Shown here piece by piece: positions 43,618 through 55,262 of a stretch of DNA of 64,000 nucleotides. Below the pieces are notes generated by a model, which did no database searches, was not told where the DNA came from, and saw only the letters and a list, made by a program, of their open reading frames with translations. Within the stretch, counting starts at the first letter, position 1. Every line of letters begins with the position of its first letter. The stretch is from Dichetophora obliterata (lineage: Eukaryota > Arthropoda > Insecta > Diptera > Sciomyzidae), in NCBI GenBank assembly GCA_963920525.1, contig OY986438.1:48950288-49014287 (forward strand). Reading direction: 5' to 3'. A program made the position numbers and the translations under genes.

Positions 43618-43735
43618 ACATCCATTCATTCATTCATTTACTCATTCATTCATTTATTCATTTGTTCACTCATTTCTCATTCACTCATCTCATTTCACTC
43701 ATTCATTTATTTATTCATTCATTTATCCTTTTATT
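43618..43735. repeat. (ATTC)n / (ATTT)n microsatellite
   Basis: Imperfect CATT and CATTTATT steps over about 118 bp. The frame at 43542-43778 (repeating IHSFIHLF) is a product of this repeat and not a gene. Confidence 0.9.
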
Positions 43736-46239
43736 TCATAAGTATTTTTTATTTTTTTTTGTTTTGTTTTTTATTTAGTTTTTTAAAAGTTTTCCTATTT
43801 TTTAAAGCAATATATAGTAAATTGATCTCTTTGTAATTATTTGTTCGAGCGTACAGTAACATACATTCATTCATTCCTTTTTTCATACGTACATTTCGTG
43901 AATACTGTTTATTTTTTATTAATGTGCTGTGCAAGTCACAGCATCACATAGGTACAGCTAGTCTAATCAATAAATATAGTGCTAATAAATGCATTAAAAA
44001 TAGATTAATTATTAAATATAGACGAATCGATCGTTATCGCGAATACCATTAACTTAAATTTAAACAAAACAGCAATTATTTTTTGCTCGTTATTAATATA
44101 ATAAATCCAATTTTTATTGCTTAACACAAAACTAATAAAATATGGCTATAATTTTGAATATGTGATCATTTCATCAGCTATTTATGTAAATGCAGTGCAG
44201 AAAATCAGAAAATATGACCTAAATTTGCCACACAAGCAAATTGAAAATTATTTCAATGTTTGTGTCAATTGGAGAAATGCATGTCAATTTTGAATTTATT
44301 GCAAATGAGCAGGGAATTTTTCGCTTTTTTTTGCTTACATAGTTGGCAATACAGTGCCTAAAAGGTGAAAATTAGATTTTCTCATGATTTACATGTTCAT
44401 GTTGAACGTTGCAAGAAAATTGGATTTACTTTTTTCTCAAAAAAAAAAACTACCAAAAAAATGTTTGGGTTGCAATGCAAACAAGTACCAGCACACATAT
44501 ATAGGTACATATGTACTGTAGCGATTTTGATGTGTATCTAGAAAAACATATATCATATATGAAAACAGTACCTAGAGAAAAAACAAGAATAAAAAAATAA
44601 AACAAACTTACATCTATTTATTTTTTTCGCTGTACTTGTGAAAAATGTCGTCATGGGCTCATAGCTCAAATTGCAAATATTTGAATTTTTCCACCTGCTC
44701 GGCACAACGCTAGTGGCAAAAGCGGAAAAGCGCGCGCAACATGGGCAAACGACCTAAAACTATGCTACACAAAGTGACGTGCGCTTGCACTGGAGCTAGT
44801 ATAAAGCTATTTTGAATACAATGCAAAGAGGTTGGCAGGGTTGACTGCCAACGGAAAGGGAGCTAACCAGCAGCAGATGCCCTCAAAAAAAAAAGTACTA
44901 ACAAACAGCATTCAATACTGAGCGCCACAATATGCCAAAATATTAAAAATGTAAAAAAATATGCTTGCATGAGAGAACACATTGAACCAAAAACTAAAGC
45001 AATGATTTTGAATTGTAAAGATTTACTCTTATTTTTTACTCTATTTTTATGTCCATTTTACTACTAAATGGCACTAAAAATTCAAAAGCGTAGCAAAACT
45101 GAAAGCATGCAACAACCACAAAAACAACAAGAAATAACGACAAACAGCAAAAATTTTTTGTCAAAAGTCAAGCTAAAACTGTACAAACACACAATATAAA
45201 ACCACACTAAAGAGTGAGCCTGAAAAAAGTAGCAAAAAAATATAAAAGTATTTTGAAAAAAACAGAAAAACTTAGAATTTCTGTTCACAACTAAAGCCGA
45301 GCAGCCAGCAAATTATGCTGTACAGAGGAGCGCGCAACCAGGTGCACTCAATAACTTCCTTTCGGATGCTTTTGGATGCTTTTGCTGTGGCTGCACTATT
45401 TCTTTTTGTTTTTCGTCCTCCATTCTTGCCGCCACTGTCTGCTCATTTTCTGGCTACTGCTGCTGTAGCAGCATATTTTCTCATTTTCATTATTTTTACT
45501 TCTGGGTTGTGAAAAACTTTTGTGCAGGTTGGTACAGAGAGAGGTGGCAAGGGGCTTGGACAGTATTCAAGAATTTTCAAACGTATGCAAGACAATGTGT
45601 CTTTCTTGTTATGTCGCTATTTATGCTTGGATGTGTGTATTTGCTCAATCTTAAAAAAAAAACCAAAAAAACATTTCATTTTAAAAATTACTGATTGATG
45701 CATTATTTGCTCGAAAGAGCTCTTCTTTTCTGCAAACATTTCTGCTAGAATTTGGCATTCATAAATAAATTTGAAATAAAGACAAACAAAAATAAAAATC
45801 AAAATACTAACTCGTCCATTCAAAATAAATTCAGTAAACTTTTATACGTTTTTGTTGGCTAAATTTTAAATGATTTTTTAATTATTTTTGTGATGTTGTC
45901 GCTGATCTGTAGAGATTAAAAATATTATATTTATGTTATTAGATTTTTTATTGCTCTTATAGTCTGTTTTTCAAAACCAGGGCATTTTTTAATACTAGCT
46001 ATTGTCTTTAGTGGTTTTCTGCAACACCTATGTCTGCGTCTTACGATTTTTTTAATTGAAAATTAATGATGGCATATTTTAAAATTAAAATATTTTTAAT
46101 ATTAAAAACTAATATAAAAATGTTATTTGTTATACTGAAAGATAAGTCTCTAAAAACGAATAATTATGTACATTAGGGGTATGACTTTTAACAATATTTT
46201 TCAAAAAATAGATTTACATAGCATTACATATATTTGTTG
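43736..46239. other. Noncoding region, partly GC-richer and unique-looking
   Basis: Mostly AT-rich with no supported gene. Two stretches, 44640-44890 and 45290-45580, are higher in complexity than their surroundings and free of recognisable repeats. The frames within (for example 45315-45512) show only hydrophobic low-complexity sequence. Confidence 0.3.
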
Positions 46240-46246
46240 ATTATTA

Positions 46247-47094
46247 TTGGTCTTGCTATATATGATAAATATGAATTTAAGACCATGTAGTGGTATTGAT
46301 GATAACCGAAAGGTGTTAATTGATGTTTTGTGTAAGCAACGAGACGGTCTATCTGTTGTCTATTTTAATGCGAGAAGTTTAAATGCAGGTAAACTTGATT
46401 ATATTAAGTTTGTGTTTGAAAGTTCTAAAGTTGATGTTATATGTGTTTCCGAAACCTGGTTCAATTCGTCATTCCTAACAGTTATTTAAGCATTTCCAAC
46501 TACACTCTCTATAGAAATGACAGGATAGGTAAAAATGGAGGTGGAGTTGCTATCTACTGCAAATCTCACTTTAAATCAAGGCTTGTAAATTCTTCCTGTG
46601 TTTCGGATGTTGAGTTTTTAAATGTTGAAATTTCTAATAATAACAATGCTAAATTACTTGTTTCCTGCGTTTATAATCCAAGCAGATGCTGCAGTTTTGA
46701 ACCTTTTTTTAGTGATCTGTTCAAGCGTGTAATTGACGTATGTGGTGACTTCAATGTTAACCTGCTTATCAAGGACAATTTATCTGACAGCTTTTTTGAT
46801 AAAGTTATGGCTGCTGGAATGACAGTTGTAAATTCTTCGAATCCAACTCAATTTGCGCCTAATGTGACTCCTGGTCTAATTGATGTATTTTTTGTTTCTG
46901 CTGTTTCCTTAATTCTACTCTTTGACCAAATCTCTTTTATATCAGACCATGATCTTCTTTTCTGCTCTATAAACTTTAATACATTTTGTGATTCATCCTC
47001 TTTGTCATTATCTTTTCGCGATTATAAGTCCATCGATATTTCACTATTTGTTGGGACGAATGTTGGTTTTGTGCTACTGTTAATGATAAGTTGA
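46247..47094 (+). pseudogene. APE-type endonuclease domain of the Jockey-like element
   Basis: The first frame (46247-46489) has SVVYFNARSLNAGKLDYI and VDVICVSETWFNSS: the asparagine of 'NARS' and the catalytic glutamate of 'SETW' are present. After a -1-type shift near 46480 the second frame (to 47094) reads YTLYRNDRIGKNGGGVAIY, VIDVCGDFNVN (GDFN), PTQFAPNVTPGLIDVFF and ISFISDHDLLF (SDH). All key motifs of the AP-endonuclease-like nicking domain are recognisable, but the frame break disables it. This domain nicks the target to prime reverse transcription. Confidence 0.75.
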
Positions 47095-48857
47095 ATGTTT
47101 TTGCATCGCACGTTAGATACGCTTTTGAGAGTTTTCTGCCTCTTCGTGCCGTGACTGTTGAGAATAAATCTTGTCCATGGTATATCTCACACGTTAAAGC
47201 ACCGATTAAGAAAAGAAATAAATTTTATAATAAATGGAAAAAACATCATATTGATGTGAATCAGAATTTGTATAAGCTTGCTCGCAATGAAGCTGTCTCT
47301 GTAATAAGACACTCCAAGAAATTATACTTTCACAGAAAACTTGACAGTTCACTTTCTTTCAAAGTTCTTTGGAAAAATATACGTTAGCTCGGTATCAGCA
47401 ACAGGAATAATGATAAGTGTGACCTTGACCCTAATAATCTTAATGATTTCTTTCTTTCCAATAATTCATTAGGACATAATACATTTCAATGTAATGTACT
47501 CAATGTAATGTGTATTCGAGGAATGTGATAAATTTTCATTTTCTAATGTTGACATAAATGACGTCACTAAAGCGATTATGAACATTAAATCTAATGCTGT
47601 TGGAGATGATGGTATTTCCTTACGTTTTATAAAGTTGATCTTACCCTACATAATTGGACCTTTGACACATATTGTTACTACTTCATGTTTTCCTGAATCG
47701 TCATGGCTAAACAAATAAATAATCATTTAGATGCTCATAACCTTCTATCTACATGCCAATCTGGTTTCAGAGCTGGACATAGTTGTGCGACGGACTTCAT
47801 TTGATACAGGACATATAACACTGCTTTGTTTATTAGATTTTTCCAAAGCCTTTGACTGTGTCAATCACTCCATTCTGTGTCAGAAGCTTAGGCTGCTTTT
47901 TGCTTCAACAATGCTGCTGTTGATCTAATAGCCAACTATCTTGATGGTAGAAAACAAAGGGTTCATATTAAAAATAGATTTTCGAATTAAAACATATTGC
48001 AAATGGTGTGCCACAAGGATCAATTCTTGGGCCCTTACAGTGTCTTCATTAATGTCATTTTCACCGTGTGCAATGATGTGATTATGCACGCTTATGCTAA
48101 CGACATTCAGTTGTATTTGTCAAACTGTGTCGGACTACTCGACGAGTTGCCATCTGACAATAATCTCTGCCTTAATGCATATAAGTCATATGTTCTGCCT
48201 ATCTTCTGACGACCTAGAGATGCCGCCTATATTTTTAAACACCAGCAATTTTCAAATGGTAGATAAAATTAAAAATCTAGGGTTTTTTATCAATTCAAAA
48301 CTGTCATGTTCTGATCACATTAATAATATCATCAAAAGAATCTATTTCACGTTGCGTTGCCTACGGCTTTCTGCTAGGTTTACACCAATTGAAACTAAAA
48401 AGAGACGAGACTCGTTATACAACTAATTGTGCTTTATATCACATACTCAGAATTAGTATATAGTAACTAGTATATAGTATATAGTAATAATATATAGTAA
48501 TGGTATATAGATGCTACCAGATATGTTTACGGATTGAGCCGGTTTGACCATATCTCAACTTTCAGTAAGAATATTTTGGGTTGTAGCATAATTAACTATC
48601 TGAAAGCGAGAAATTGTATTTTTCTGCATAAGCTCATTATCTACAGGACTCCATCATACGTTTTTCAAAAATTGCGCTACTCTGTGTCCAACCGAACTGG
48701 GAACCTTATCATACCTAAATTCAGTTGTTTGCAATCTAAGCGTATTTTCTTCGTCAATGCCATTAAACTATAGAATTCACTACCAGTTAATATTAAATCA
48801 ATCGCTAGTACGAACAAATTCAAGCTATCTGTTTTGTTATATTTCTCAAACGACTAA
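47091..48857 (+). pseudogene. Reverse transcriptase and C-terminal region of the Jockey-like element
   Basis: Frames give APIKKRNKFYNKWKK and LARNEAVSVIRHSKK (linker), then SNAVGDDGISLRFIK, after a deletion CQSGFRAGHSCATDF, then LLDFSKAFDCVNHSILCQKL (motif A, with the catalytic aspartates of DFSKAFD). Motif C reads HAYANDIQLYLSN: the usual YADD is YAND. C-terminal blocks are KIKNLGFFINSKLS, RIYFTLRCLRLSARF, NILGCSIINYLKARN and the ending near 48857. The internal deletion (about 47715) removes part of the fingers. Nonfunctional on several counts. Confidence 0.75.
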
Positions 48858-49150
48858 AGCAATCTAATTAAAGTTTTCACTATTTGACTGTTTTTCTTTT
48901 ATAATTTAATCTGACAAAAAAATAATTATAAATTAGTAATCATTTATTTATCGTTTTAATTTTACAAGTGTCATCTGCTGATCCATATAATTTTATTTTT
49001 ACTTTTGTTCTAAACTTTAAATTCTTTATTGTTTGAGTCTATAACTATTATATGCTATAAGTTGATTATTTATGTTTCACCGTTGTACTTCTTAAAGATA
49101 TTTTTGTATCTTACAGTACTAATTTATCCTTAAATAAATACAAAATACAA

Positions 49151-49702
49151 AATTACTGGATGAGGAATTATTAAAAAATAAAGAGTATAACACAATTTTT
49201 ACATAGTTTTCCAAAAAGGTCCCCCAGGCCTGCCGTTAAAATTTTCAAAATGCCATATTTTTAGTATTTGTGAATGCCTACTTCTTAGATTTAAAATTTA
49301 AAAATATTTAGAAGGCTTAGCATGGCGAAAAAATTTTGTAATTTAAATTGCATGTTGAAAAATAAAAAAAAAATATATGCAGTTTTAGCTTCAAATACTT
49401 TATTTCATCAGAAGTAAAATTTTACCAGTGAACGTAAGTTGTGTTTTTAATTGTGTTTGAAAAAGGTTAAAGTAATTAAATAATTGCGCATTTTACTTGC
49501 AGATAATGTCGTTCAAGGAAAGTGTTAAAAAACTCAAAAGTTTGGTCTAATAACTTAATTCATTTTAAAAAAAGTTTAACAAAAAGGCGAACCATTCCTA
49601 GTGTGAAAACCGCATTGAGTGAATTGTGTAAAATACCATAGTAATTGGACTATTTATTGCTTTGGCTCCCACTGAAAAGCTAAAAAAAAGAGATTTGAAA
49701 TT
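49151..49702. other. Noncoding; upstream part of the next transposon relic
   Basis: A pyrimidine tract and CAG (TTTTACTTGCAG at about 49491-49502) precede ATGTCGTTCAAGGAAAG, which could be an intron acceptor and start codon of the relic gene, but that frame stops after 14 codons. Confidence 0.25.
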
Positions 49703-51185
49703 GTGTCTAACGAAATAATTGAACTGTGGAGAAAATTAAATTTTCCAATAATCACAAAGCTTTCAGTGGAAAGAAAAATCGGAAGGCTCATAAGAAGCTA
49801 TGATAACCTTTTAAAATATCCTAATGGTAAAGATTTATTAATAAAATTTAATAATATATTTGACGTAACGAATGAAAAAGGTGTATGGCTTAGTACCGAG
49901 GATAAAGAGTTGTATAACATTCAAAAATTTAGCAAAGGAAAGGTTGGATACACCACGACTAGACTTGTTCCAGTACACCCATCCAAAATAAATCTGGTGC
50001 AACAGCAGCAATATATTTCAAGTTCTCTGGATAAAGACGGCTCTGATTCGGATACAACAGTAGATGATGACCAAGATTCACATGTAAAGAGTTGGCAAAG
50101 TCCGGAATTGATATCTCCACACCTTCGCAGTCTGGTATTTATAAAGCCGCCATAAATCTGTCGAAATTTTGGAGGAAATATATATAAAAACTCTGAAAAA
50201 TGAGAGCTGGTGTCTCCATTTTGTTGGCAAATTTTAGCTGTATGGGAGGAGCCACGCCCTTTTCTTCTTTTAGCCTTGTTTGAATGGAAATCTCCTCTCA
50301 GCCAAATATTGAAGCAATTGGTAGGGAATTTTCGGAGGTGTGCGAAATTTTTTTTCCATTTGGATAAAAAAGAAATTCAAGTTGTTGTTTTAAAAAATGA
50401 GTGGAAGGAAATAAAGTTGGGTGTTCTGGTCTTGAAAAATGGTCGAGCCATAACAATTTTTAATGGAATACGTGAGATTTTAGATAAATTTCAGTTGTGA
50501 GTCAAAAATTTCAGTCAATTAAAAGGATAGTATCTGATACAACACGCCTTAAACGGGCAAGAAAAATGGCGTTGTTGTTCTTGTTCAAAACTGTTGGCTT
50601 ACCACCCCCTCAGTTCGTTAGGTGTCAGCACCATGTCCTTAACTTAAAAAAAATAAAAGCTATAATTTCGTAACGGATCTTACTGGTACCTATGAACTGT
50701 TGAAAGGAATCTACATTCAAAATGAGCCCAAGCTCATTTTTGAAAACATAAAATGGCGAGAGGATATGCAATATTTATATGAGCTTGGCAAAATATTTCG
50801 ATATTACGAGAAGAATGGACTTTTTCCTTTTATAAATTTTAAAACACTACCACCTTTAAGCAATGCTCGCTGGAATTCCAGGGCTATTTTTACCATTTAA
50901 GCTTATATACTTATTCCAAAACACCAATCAGAACTACTTCCAGTCTGAAAATTTATATGTGGTGTATGGTATGATATATGGTTCTCTAATCATTGCTTTC
51001 AGCAAACAAATTCTGATACTTTAAGCAGTTCAATAATTCAGTATAAGAAAGGGCATTCGTGCTTCCTAAGGCACTGGGTAAAAGAAAATTCTGCAATTCC
51101 AAGCCAGCAACGCAGTAATATTTGCGCAGAACGAGTCGTAAAAGTAGTCCAGGATATCTACCCATTTTGTAAAACTCCACGAACT
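49703..51185 (+). pseudogene. Decayed DNA-transposon protein (unnamed arthropod family)
   Basis: The first frame (49703-50155) reads EIIELWRKLNFPIITKLSVE and IFDVTNEKGVWLSTEDKELY, resembling the N-terminal region of a protein family common in aphids and other arthropods ('ELW...IPT', 'LFDIA', 'ED..F'). After an inserted repeat (50190-50366), shifted frames give KNEWKEIKLGVLVLKNG, then RLKRARKMALLFLFKTVGLP, PQFVRCQHHVLN, WREDMQYLYELGKIFRYYE, LPPLSNARWNSRAIFTI and, near the end, QQRSNICAERVVKVVQDIYP. The 'ARWNSRA' and 'SNICAER' blocks are family-typical as remembered. Stops, frameshifts and the insertion inactivate it. Termini of the element were not found. Confidence 0.45.
50190..50366 (+). 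repeat. Interspersed repeat (GGAGCCACGCCC family), plus copy
   Basis: AAATTTTAGCTGTATGGGAG, GAGCCACGCCCTTTTCTTC, CCAAATATTGAAGCAATTGG and GGAGGTGTGCGA recur in inverse at 52385-52545. The insertion splits the relic transposase gene. Confidence 0.75.
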
Positions 51186-52099
51186 TTAAATTTAAAATTT
51201 ATTACTTTCAACAGCAAGCCATAATTTATAACTTTGAAATGTATATTCAATCCAATAACATTAAATTTGCCTCATATTAGAAAAAAAAATTTATATAAGT
51301 TAAATACCACCCCACCTCCTGAGGGTTTAACAATAAAAATAAGCTTTTTATACGTTATTTTTCATCAAAAATTATATATTCAAGATTCCGCCTTGCGCAT
51401 GTCCGCTCTCTTTGTGAGCACGTGTATGTGACGTCAGAAGTACAAGAGAAAAGAGAGTCAAACTGACTGAAAAAAACGTAGTAAAAAATTGTTAATAGGG
51501 ATTATCGATTTAAAATCTCCTCATTTTTTTATAAAATCTTGGTTTTTTAAAAGAAATAATTTTAAATCAAAAACAACGCTTGCACAGAAAAATTATAATA
51601 TTTTTCATTGCTATCTTTGATAAAAATTTTATGTCTTATTGGGGTGTTAACTTCAGTGTTGACCCCTTAACAAAAAATAGCAATGTTTCTCGATTTATTT
51701 TGAGAGCAGTTTGACTGTTTCTTTGTGTGTACTTCGTTTGTTTCCCAATTAGCCAATCAGATTCATTTGCTTAGTTTCGTTTGTTGTTTATGTGATTTTT
51801 TTGTTTGAATGTATTTTCACTTATGACGTAGACCTGCGCAGTAGATTGCCATTTCTGCGCACTTAAGGCGTGATCTTTTTATATTGTTCTTGATTTTTCA
51901 TTATATCTCATACCAGAATGACATTTTAAAATATTTTTGATTTTATATAAAAAATCTACCTTATATGAAAAAGTGTATAATAATCATTCAGAAATTTCCC
52001 CTCCCCCCGGGGGGATGTTTTTGTAATAAAAAAAATAAAAAACTCAGAATGCCATGTAAATATGAGGTTGTAAAAAATTCATACCCCATATATGTACAT
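51186..52099. other. Noncoding AT-rich DNA
   Basis: No gene. Contains CCCCTCCCCCCGGGGGG at about 51999-52015, a short palindromic C/G run of unknown meaning. Confidence 0.35.
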
Positions 52100-52909
52100 A
52101 TAATATGTATAAAATATATATATATTAAAATCAATTTCCACATGTATGACGTTTCATCACTTGAGAACGGTTGAACCAATTTATATAATAAGTTGGGGAT
52201 TTGCCGAAGCAGACCACAGTGGGTCCCTTTTCGTCCCTTTTCGTTGAACCAATTTAGTTGATTTTCTTTTTGTTGTGTTACTTATTGTTAGGACAAGGTT
52301 TCTATAAAAAGAAAAACTAGAAAAGTTGTGTCCAAAATTTGGAAAGTTGCGAAAGCCCGAAGAAGCTTTTTATATGAAAATTTTGTATTTTTTATGGGAA
52401 ATATCGCACACCTCCGTAAATTCCCTACCAATTGCTTCAATATTTGGCTGAGAGGTAGATTTCCATTCAAACAAGGCTAAAAGAAGAAAAGGGCGTGGCT
52501 CCTCACATACAGCTAAAATTTCCGATATAAATAGCTTTGGACTTATAGGAATTCAGGAATGATTAAATTTTTTGGGCTTTAAACAAGGGAGCGTGAAACC
52601 TCCCACATAGTCCAAATTTTTGATAGTGAAAACTTTTGTGTTTATAGGCCGCACAGACTCGGAATTCGACCACAATTTACACGTGCCGTTTCACTAATAA
52701 CATTTTATGGACGTTGTAAAATGGGGCGTATCACCTCCCATAGAGCCCAAATTTGTGATATCGAATTGATTTGGAGGTATAAGTCGCACAGCTTCGGAAT
52801 TCAGTATTCGACCTCAACTTAAACATGTCGTTTCATGTTTTCGATTTATACTTGCGATCGATTTCTTCGATAATTTAGATGGAAAAACAAAGTTTGCCGG
52901 GTCAGGTAG
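52100..52909 (+). mobile_element. Helitron-like element with embedded GGAGCCACGCCC repeat
   Basis: The right end AAAGTTTGCCGGGTCAGGTA then GTT is like insect Helitron 3' ends (GCCGGGTCAGCTAGT). The interior has three diverged modules of the type 'gggcgt...cctccca..agcccaaatt...gcacag.ctcggaattc' (about 52590, 52730). The inverse copy of the 50190 repeat lies at 52385-52545. The left end is not certain. Confidence 0.4.
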
Positions 52910-52925
52910 TTATATTATATATATA

Positions 52926-53010
52926 TCTACTTATAGACTATTATATAAAAGGCTTCTCACGTATCTGCGGCCACGCTAAACTTAAAAACTACTGAACCGA
53001 TTTTTGTATA
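52926..53010 (+). mobile_element. Helitron-like 5' end
   Basis: TCTACTTATAGACTATTATA then TAAAAGGCTTCTCACG, followed by ACTACTGAACCGATTTTTG. A very similar end occurs at about 53727. Downstream extent not determined. Confidence 0.4.
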
Positions 53011-53720
53011 TTTTTCACTAATATAAAGCTACATATTTTTAAAAGAGTTCCTAAAAGTTATTCAAAATTTAAGTTTATAAAGTAGCCAAAAAAACCAAAC
53101 ATAAAAATCATTGCTTCATTAAATTGTTTGGCACACAAGCAGCATAAAGCTTTATCACTCTTTTCCTCTGCTATAGTGTTTTCCATTGTTTTTATTGCGG
53201 TGTCGGGTAGCTTTGCACATTTATACTCTCCCATATTGAGTTTGACTATGTATTAGTGAGCGCTTTAAAGAGCACACTGAAAACAGCACAGTGGTAAATG
53301 GACACATGACGTAACCAAGTATTTCTTAAATACAATGTCGCTGTGAGGCCTCCAACACCTGTACACAATTCTGAATTACATTTGTTCAGACATGTCTGTT
53401 AAACAACACATCTAGAATGAATGTAAAACTTATTATGAAGTGTGTGCGCATTAGTTAAAAGGTATTGCTAAGAAAGTACTGCTAGATGTGGTGTCAGGGA
53501 AAATTCATTAGTAAAATCTTTAAACCAAAATTATTGGAACAAATAATTACCTAAAACTACTTATTTTAAATCATGATTTCATATGATTGTAGAAAATTAA
53601 AAATCTTTCAAAAACTTTTTATTCGTGTTTAATAAAACAAAATTAATATTTTGTTTTTTATATGAAGTGAAAATAAATTTCTAAAGGAAAATATTATCGG
53701 GATATAATATATCTATATCT
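53011..53720. other. Noncoding DNA
   Basis: No frame or clear repeat. It may be the body of the preceding Helitron-like element. Confidence 0.3.
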
Positions 53721-53726
53721 ATACTA

Positions 53727-54290
53727 TTATATAAAAGGAGACTCACGAAAATTTAAGCCAGACAAGCTCGGTAACCGCTGAATCGATTATTTTTGATAAT
53801 TCTTTATATTTGTTGATTGAGCGCCCCCCCCCCCCTAGGCGGTGAAAGTTTTCTATATACCTTCATATTAAATCAAAAAAGCCGTAATTTTATATTAAAA
53901 ATTTTTAAGAGAGAATCAAAAAGCTTTCTAAATTGTAAGCTGCGCTTAAACTTAGGGCTTTGAGAACTTTGTGGATAAAACGTCGTTTTAAGTTGTAGAA
54001 GTGTAAAATTTTACGAAACACGTACTTAAGTTGTGAAAGTGTAAAATTTTGCGAAACATGTATTATGATAAGGTCATAATAAGGTCAAAAATGTGACTGA
54101 TCATAATCAGTCAAAAAGTCGATTTTGCATTTCTTGTAACCTACGGCTTGTTTTGTTTCATATGAAGATATGTTTATTCTGCATTTAATATATTTTGAAG
54201 AGAATAAAAAAATAAATTTTTTAGGTTAATTTATAAATAAAGCTGAGCTTAAGCATTAATTTTTAAATAGTATGTTGTACCCGTTGCTGT
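53727..54290 (+). mobile_element. Second Helitron-like 5' end and body
   Basis: TCTATACTATTATATAAAAG then GAGACTCACG parallels 52926. A run of about 13 C at 53825-53837 is followed by TAGGCGG. Inside is a tandem pair carrying TTAAGTTGT(A/G)(G/A)AAGTGTAAAATTTT (about 53990 and 54030). No 3' end identified. Confidence 0.35.
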
Positions 54291-54300
54291 AAGGCCGTGT

Positions 54301-54488
54301 TCATACTACGCGTTTTTGTCGCGATGGCGACACCGCTCTCATGTTTTTTCCCAGAAGCGGCTGAAAAATACTGAATTTTGAGTGTATTAAAAAACATTTA
54401 TTTATTTAACATGCTGTATTTTTAAGCCGCGTTTGCGAAAAATAACCTAAGAGCGGTGTCGCAAGCGCGACAAAAACGCGTAATATGA
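54301..54488. mobile_element. Foldback MITE, 188 bp
   Basis: TCATACTACGCGTTTTTGTC at the left is mirrored by GACAAAAACGCGTAATATGA at the right. Pairing extends through GACACCGCTCT / AGAGCGGTGTC. The TIRs are GC-rich compared with surroundings. Confidence 0.8.
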
Positions 54489-55039
54489 AAATTAAAAATT
54501 CTTAAATTACAAATTTTTTTCTACCAATTCTATTCGTGGTTGAAAACTACGACGTGGTTTGGTACACATTTTGAATATTTTATTCGTATTCGTACAAAAA
54601 CACATGTATATTGTACAGATACATTTACGAATAATCCTAATACCTAGTTACGAAAAAAATCCTTCTGGTTTAGCTGGTTTGACCACGATATTTATGCTTA
54701 TGGGCGACGTACTCTTCCAGTAGGCGACTTTCCAATCACATTTCCTTGTATTCGGGAATTGTTTGACAAACCAGTCTGAACGATTTCAGTTTAAAATTTT
54801 TGAAACTCAACTAAAACTTCGTACCTTCTACGAATAATACGTATGGTCAACCTACGAATGAATTCTTTAGTAAATACTACGAATGTAATAAGAGAAACTA
54901 CGAAGTTATTCCTTCGAATTTTATTATTAGTCGAATATCATTCTTTGGAGCAACAGATAGCCAGGGTCATTTAATTCAATAACGGATGAAAAGCAAATTT
55001 ATGTTTGAAAATCATTGTAAACACTCAGAAGACAAAGTA
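54489..55039. other. Noncoding DNA with frequent TACGAA/TTCGTA steps
   Basis: About a dozen TACGAAT or ATTCGTA occurrences between 54520 and 54960, similar to the interior of the 18851 MITE. No gene. Confidence 0.35.
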
Positions 55040-55262
55040 AATAGATTTAATAAAAATTTAATGTTTTCTATATGACCTTGTTATTTATTATGTTAATTTT
55101 CTATGATTTAAATACAAATACAAACCTGATCTAAAGCTCAATAAACGTTTTTATACTATCAAACAACTAGAATTTGCATTTAAAATTGAGAATGATTTTA
55201 ACTGTCAAACATTTAGAGTTTGTACTTGAACCATAGAAAATCAACAAATTTAATAAAAAAAT
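55040..55262. mobile_element. Foldback element of the ACCTTGTTATTTAT family, deleted copy
   Basis: The left end TATGACCTTGTTATTTATTA and right part AACATTTAGAGTTTGTACTT / ATAGAAAATCAACAAATTT repeat both termini of the 39571 element with the interior gone. Confidence 0.7.

Larger units (their letters stand above)
46240..49150 (+). mobile_element. Jockey/BS-like non-LTR retrotransposon, decayed, near full ORF2 span
   Basis: Endonuclease, RT and C-terminal blocks occur in the right order, with many frameshifts and a deletion at about 47715. The 3' end near 49150 is A-rich (AAATAAATACAAAATACAAAA region). A TATATAGTA-type microsatellite (about 48454-48510) interrupts the C-terminal coding trace. 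No ORF1 was seen upstream. Same family as the fragments at 11955 and 23600. Confidence 0.75.

Noticed and set aside
43542..43778. Plus frame with repeated IHSFIHLF
   Set aside because: Translation of the (ATTC)n microsatellite.
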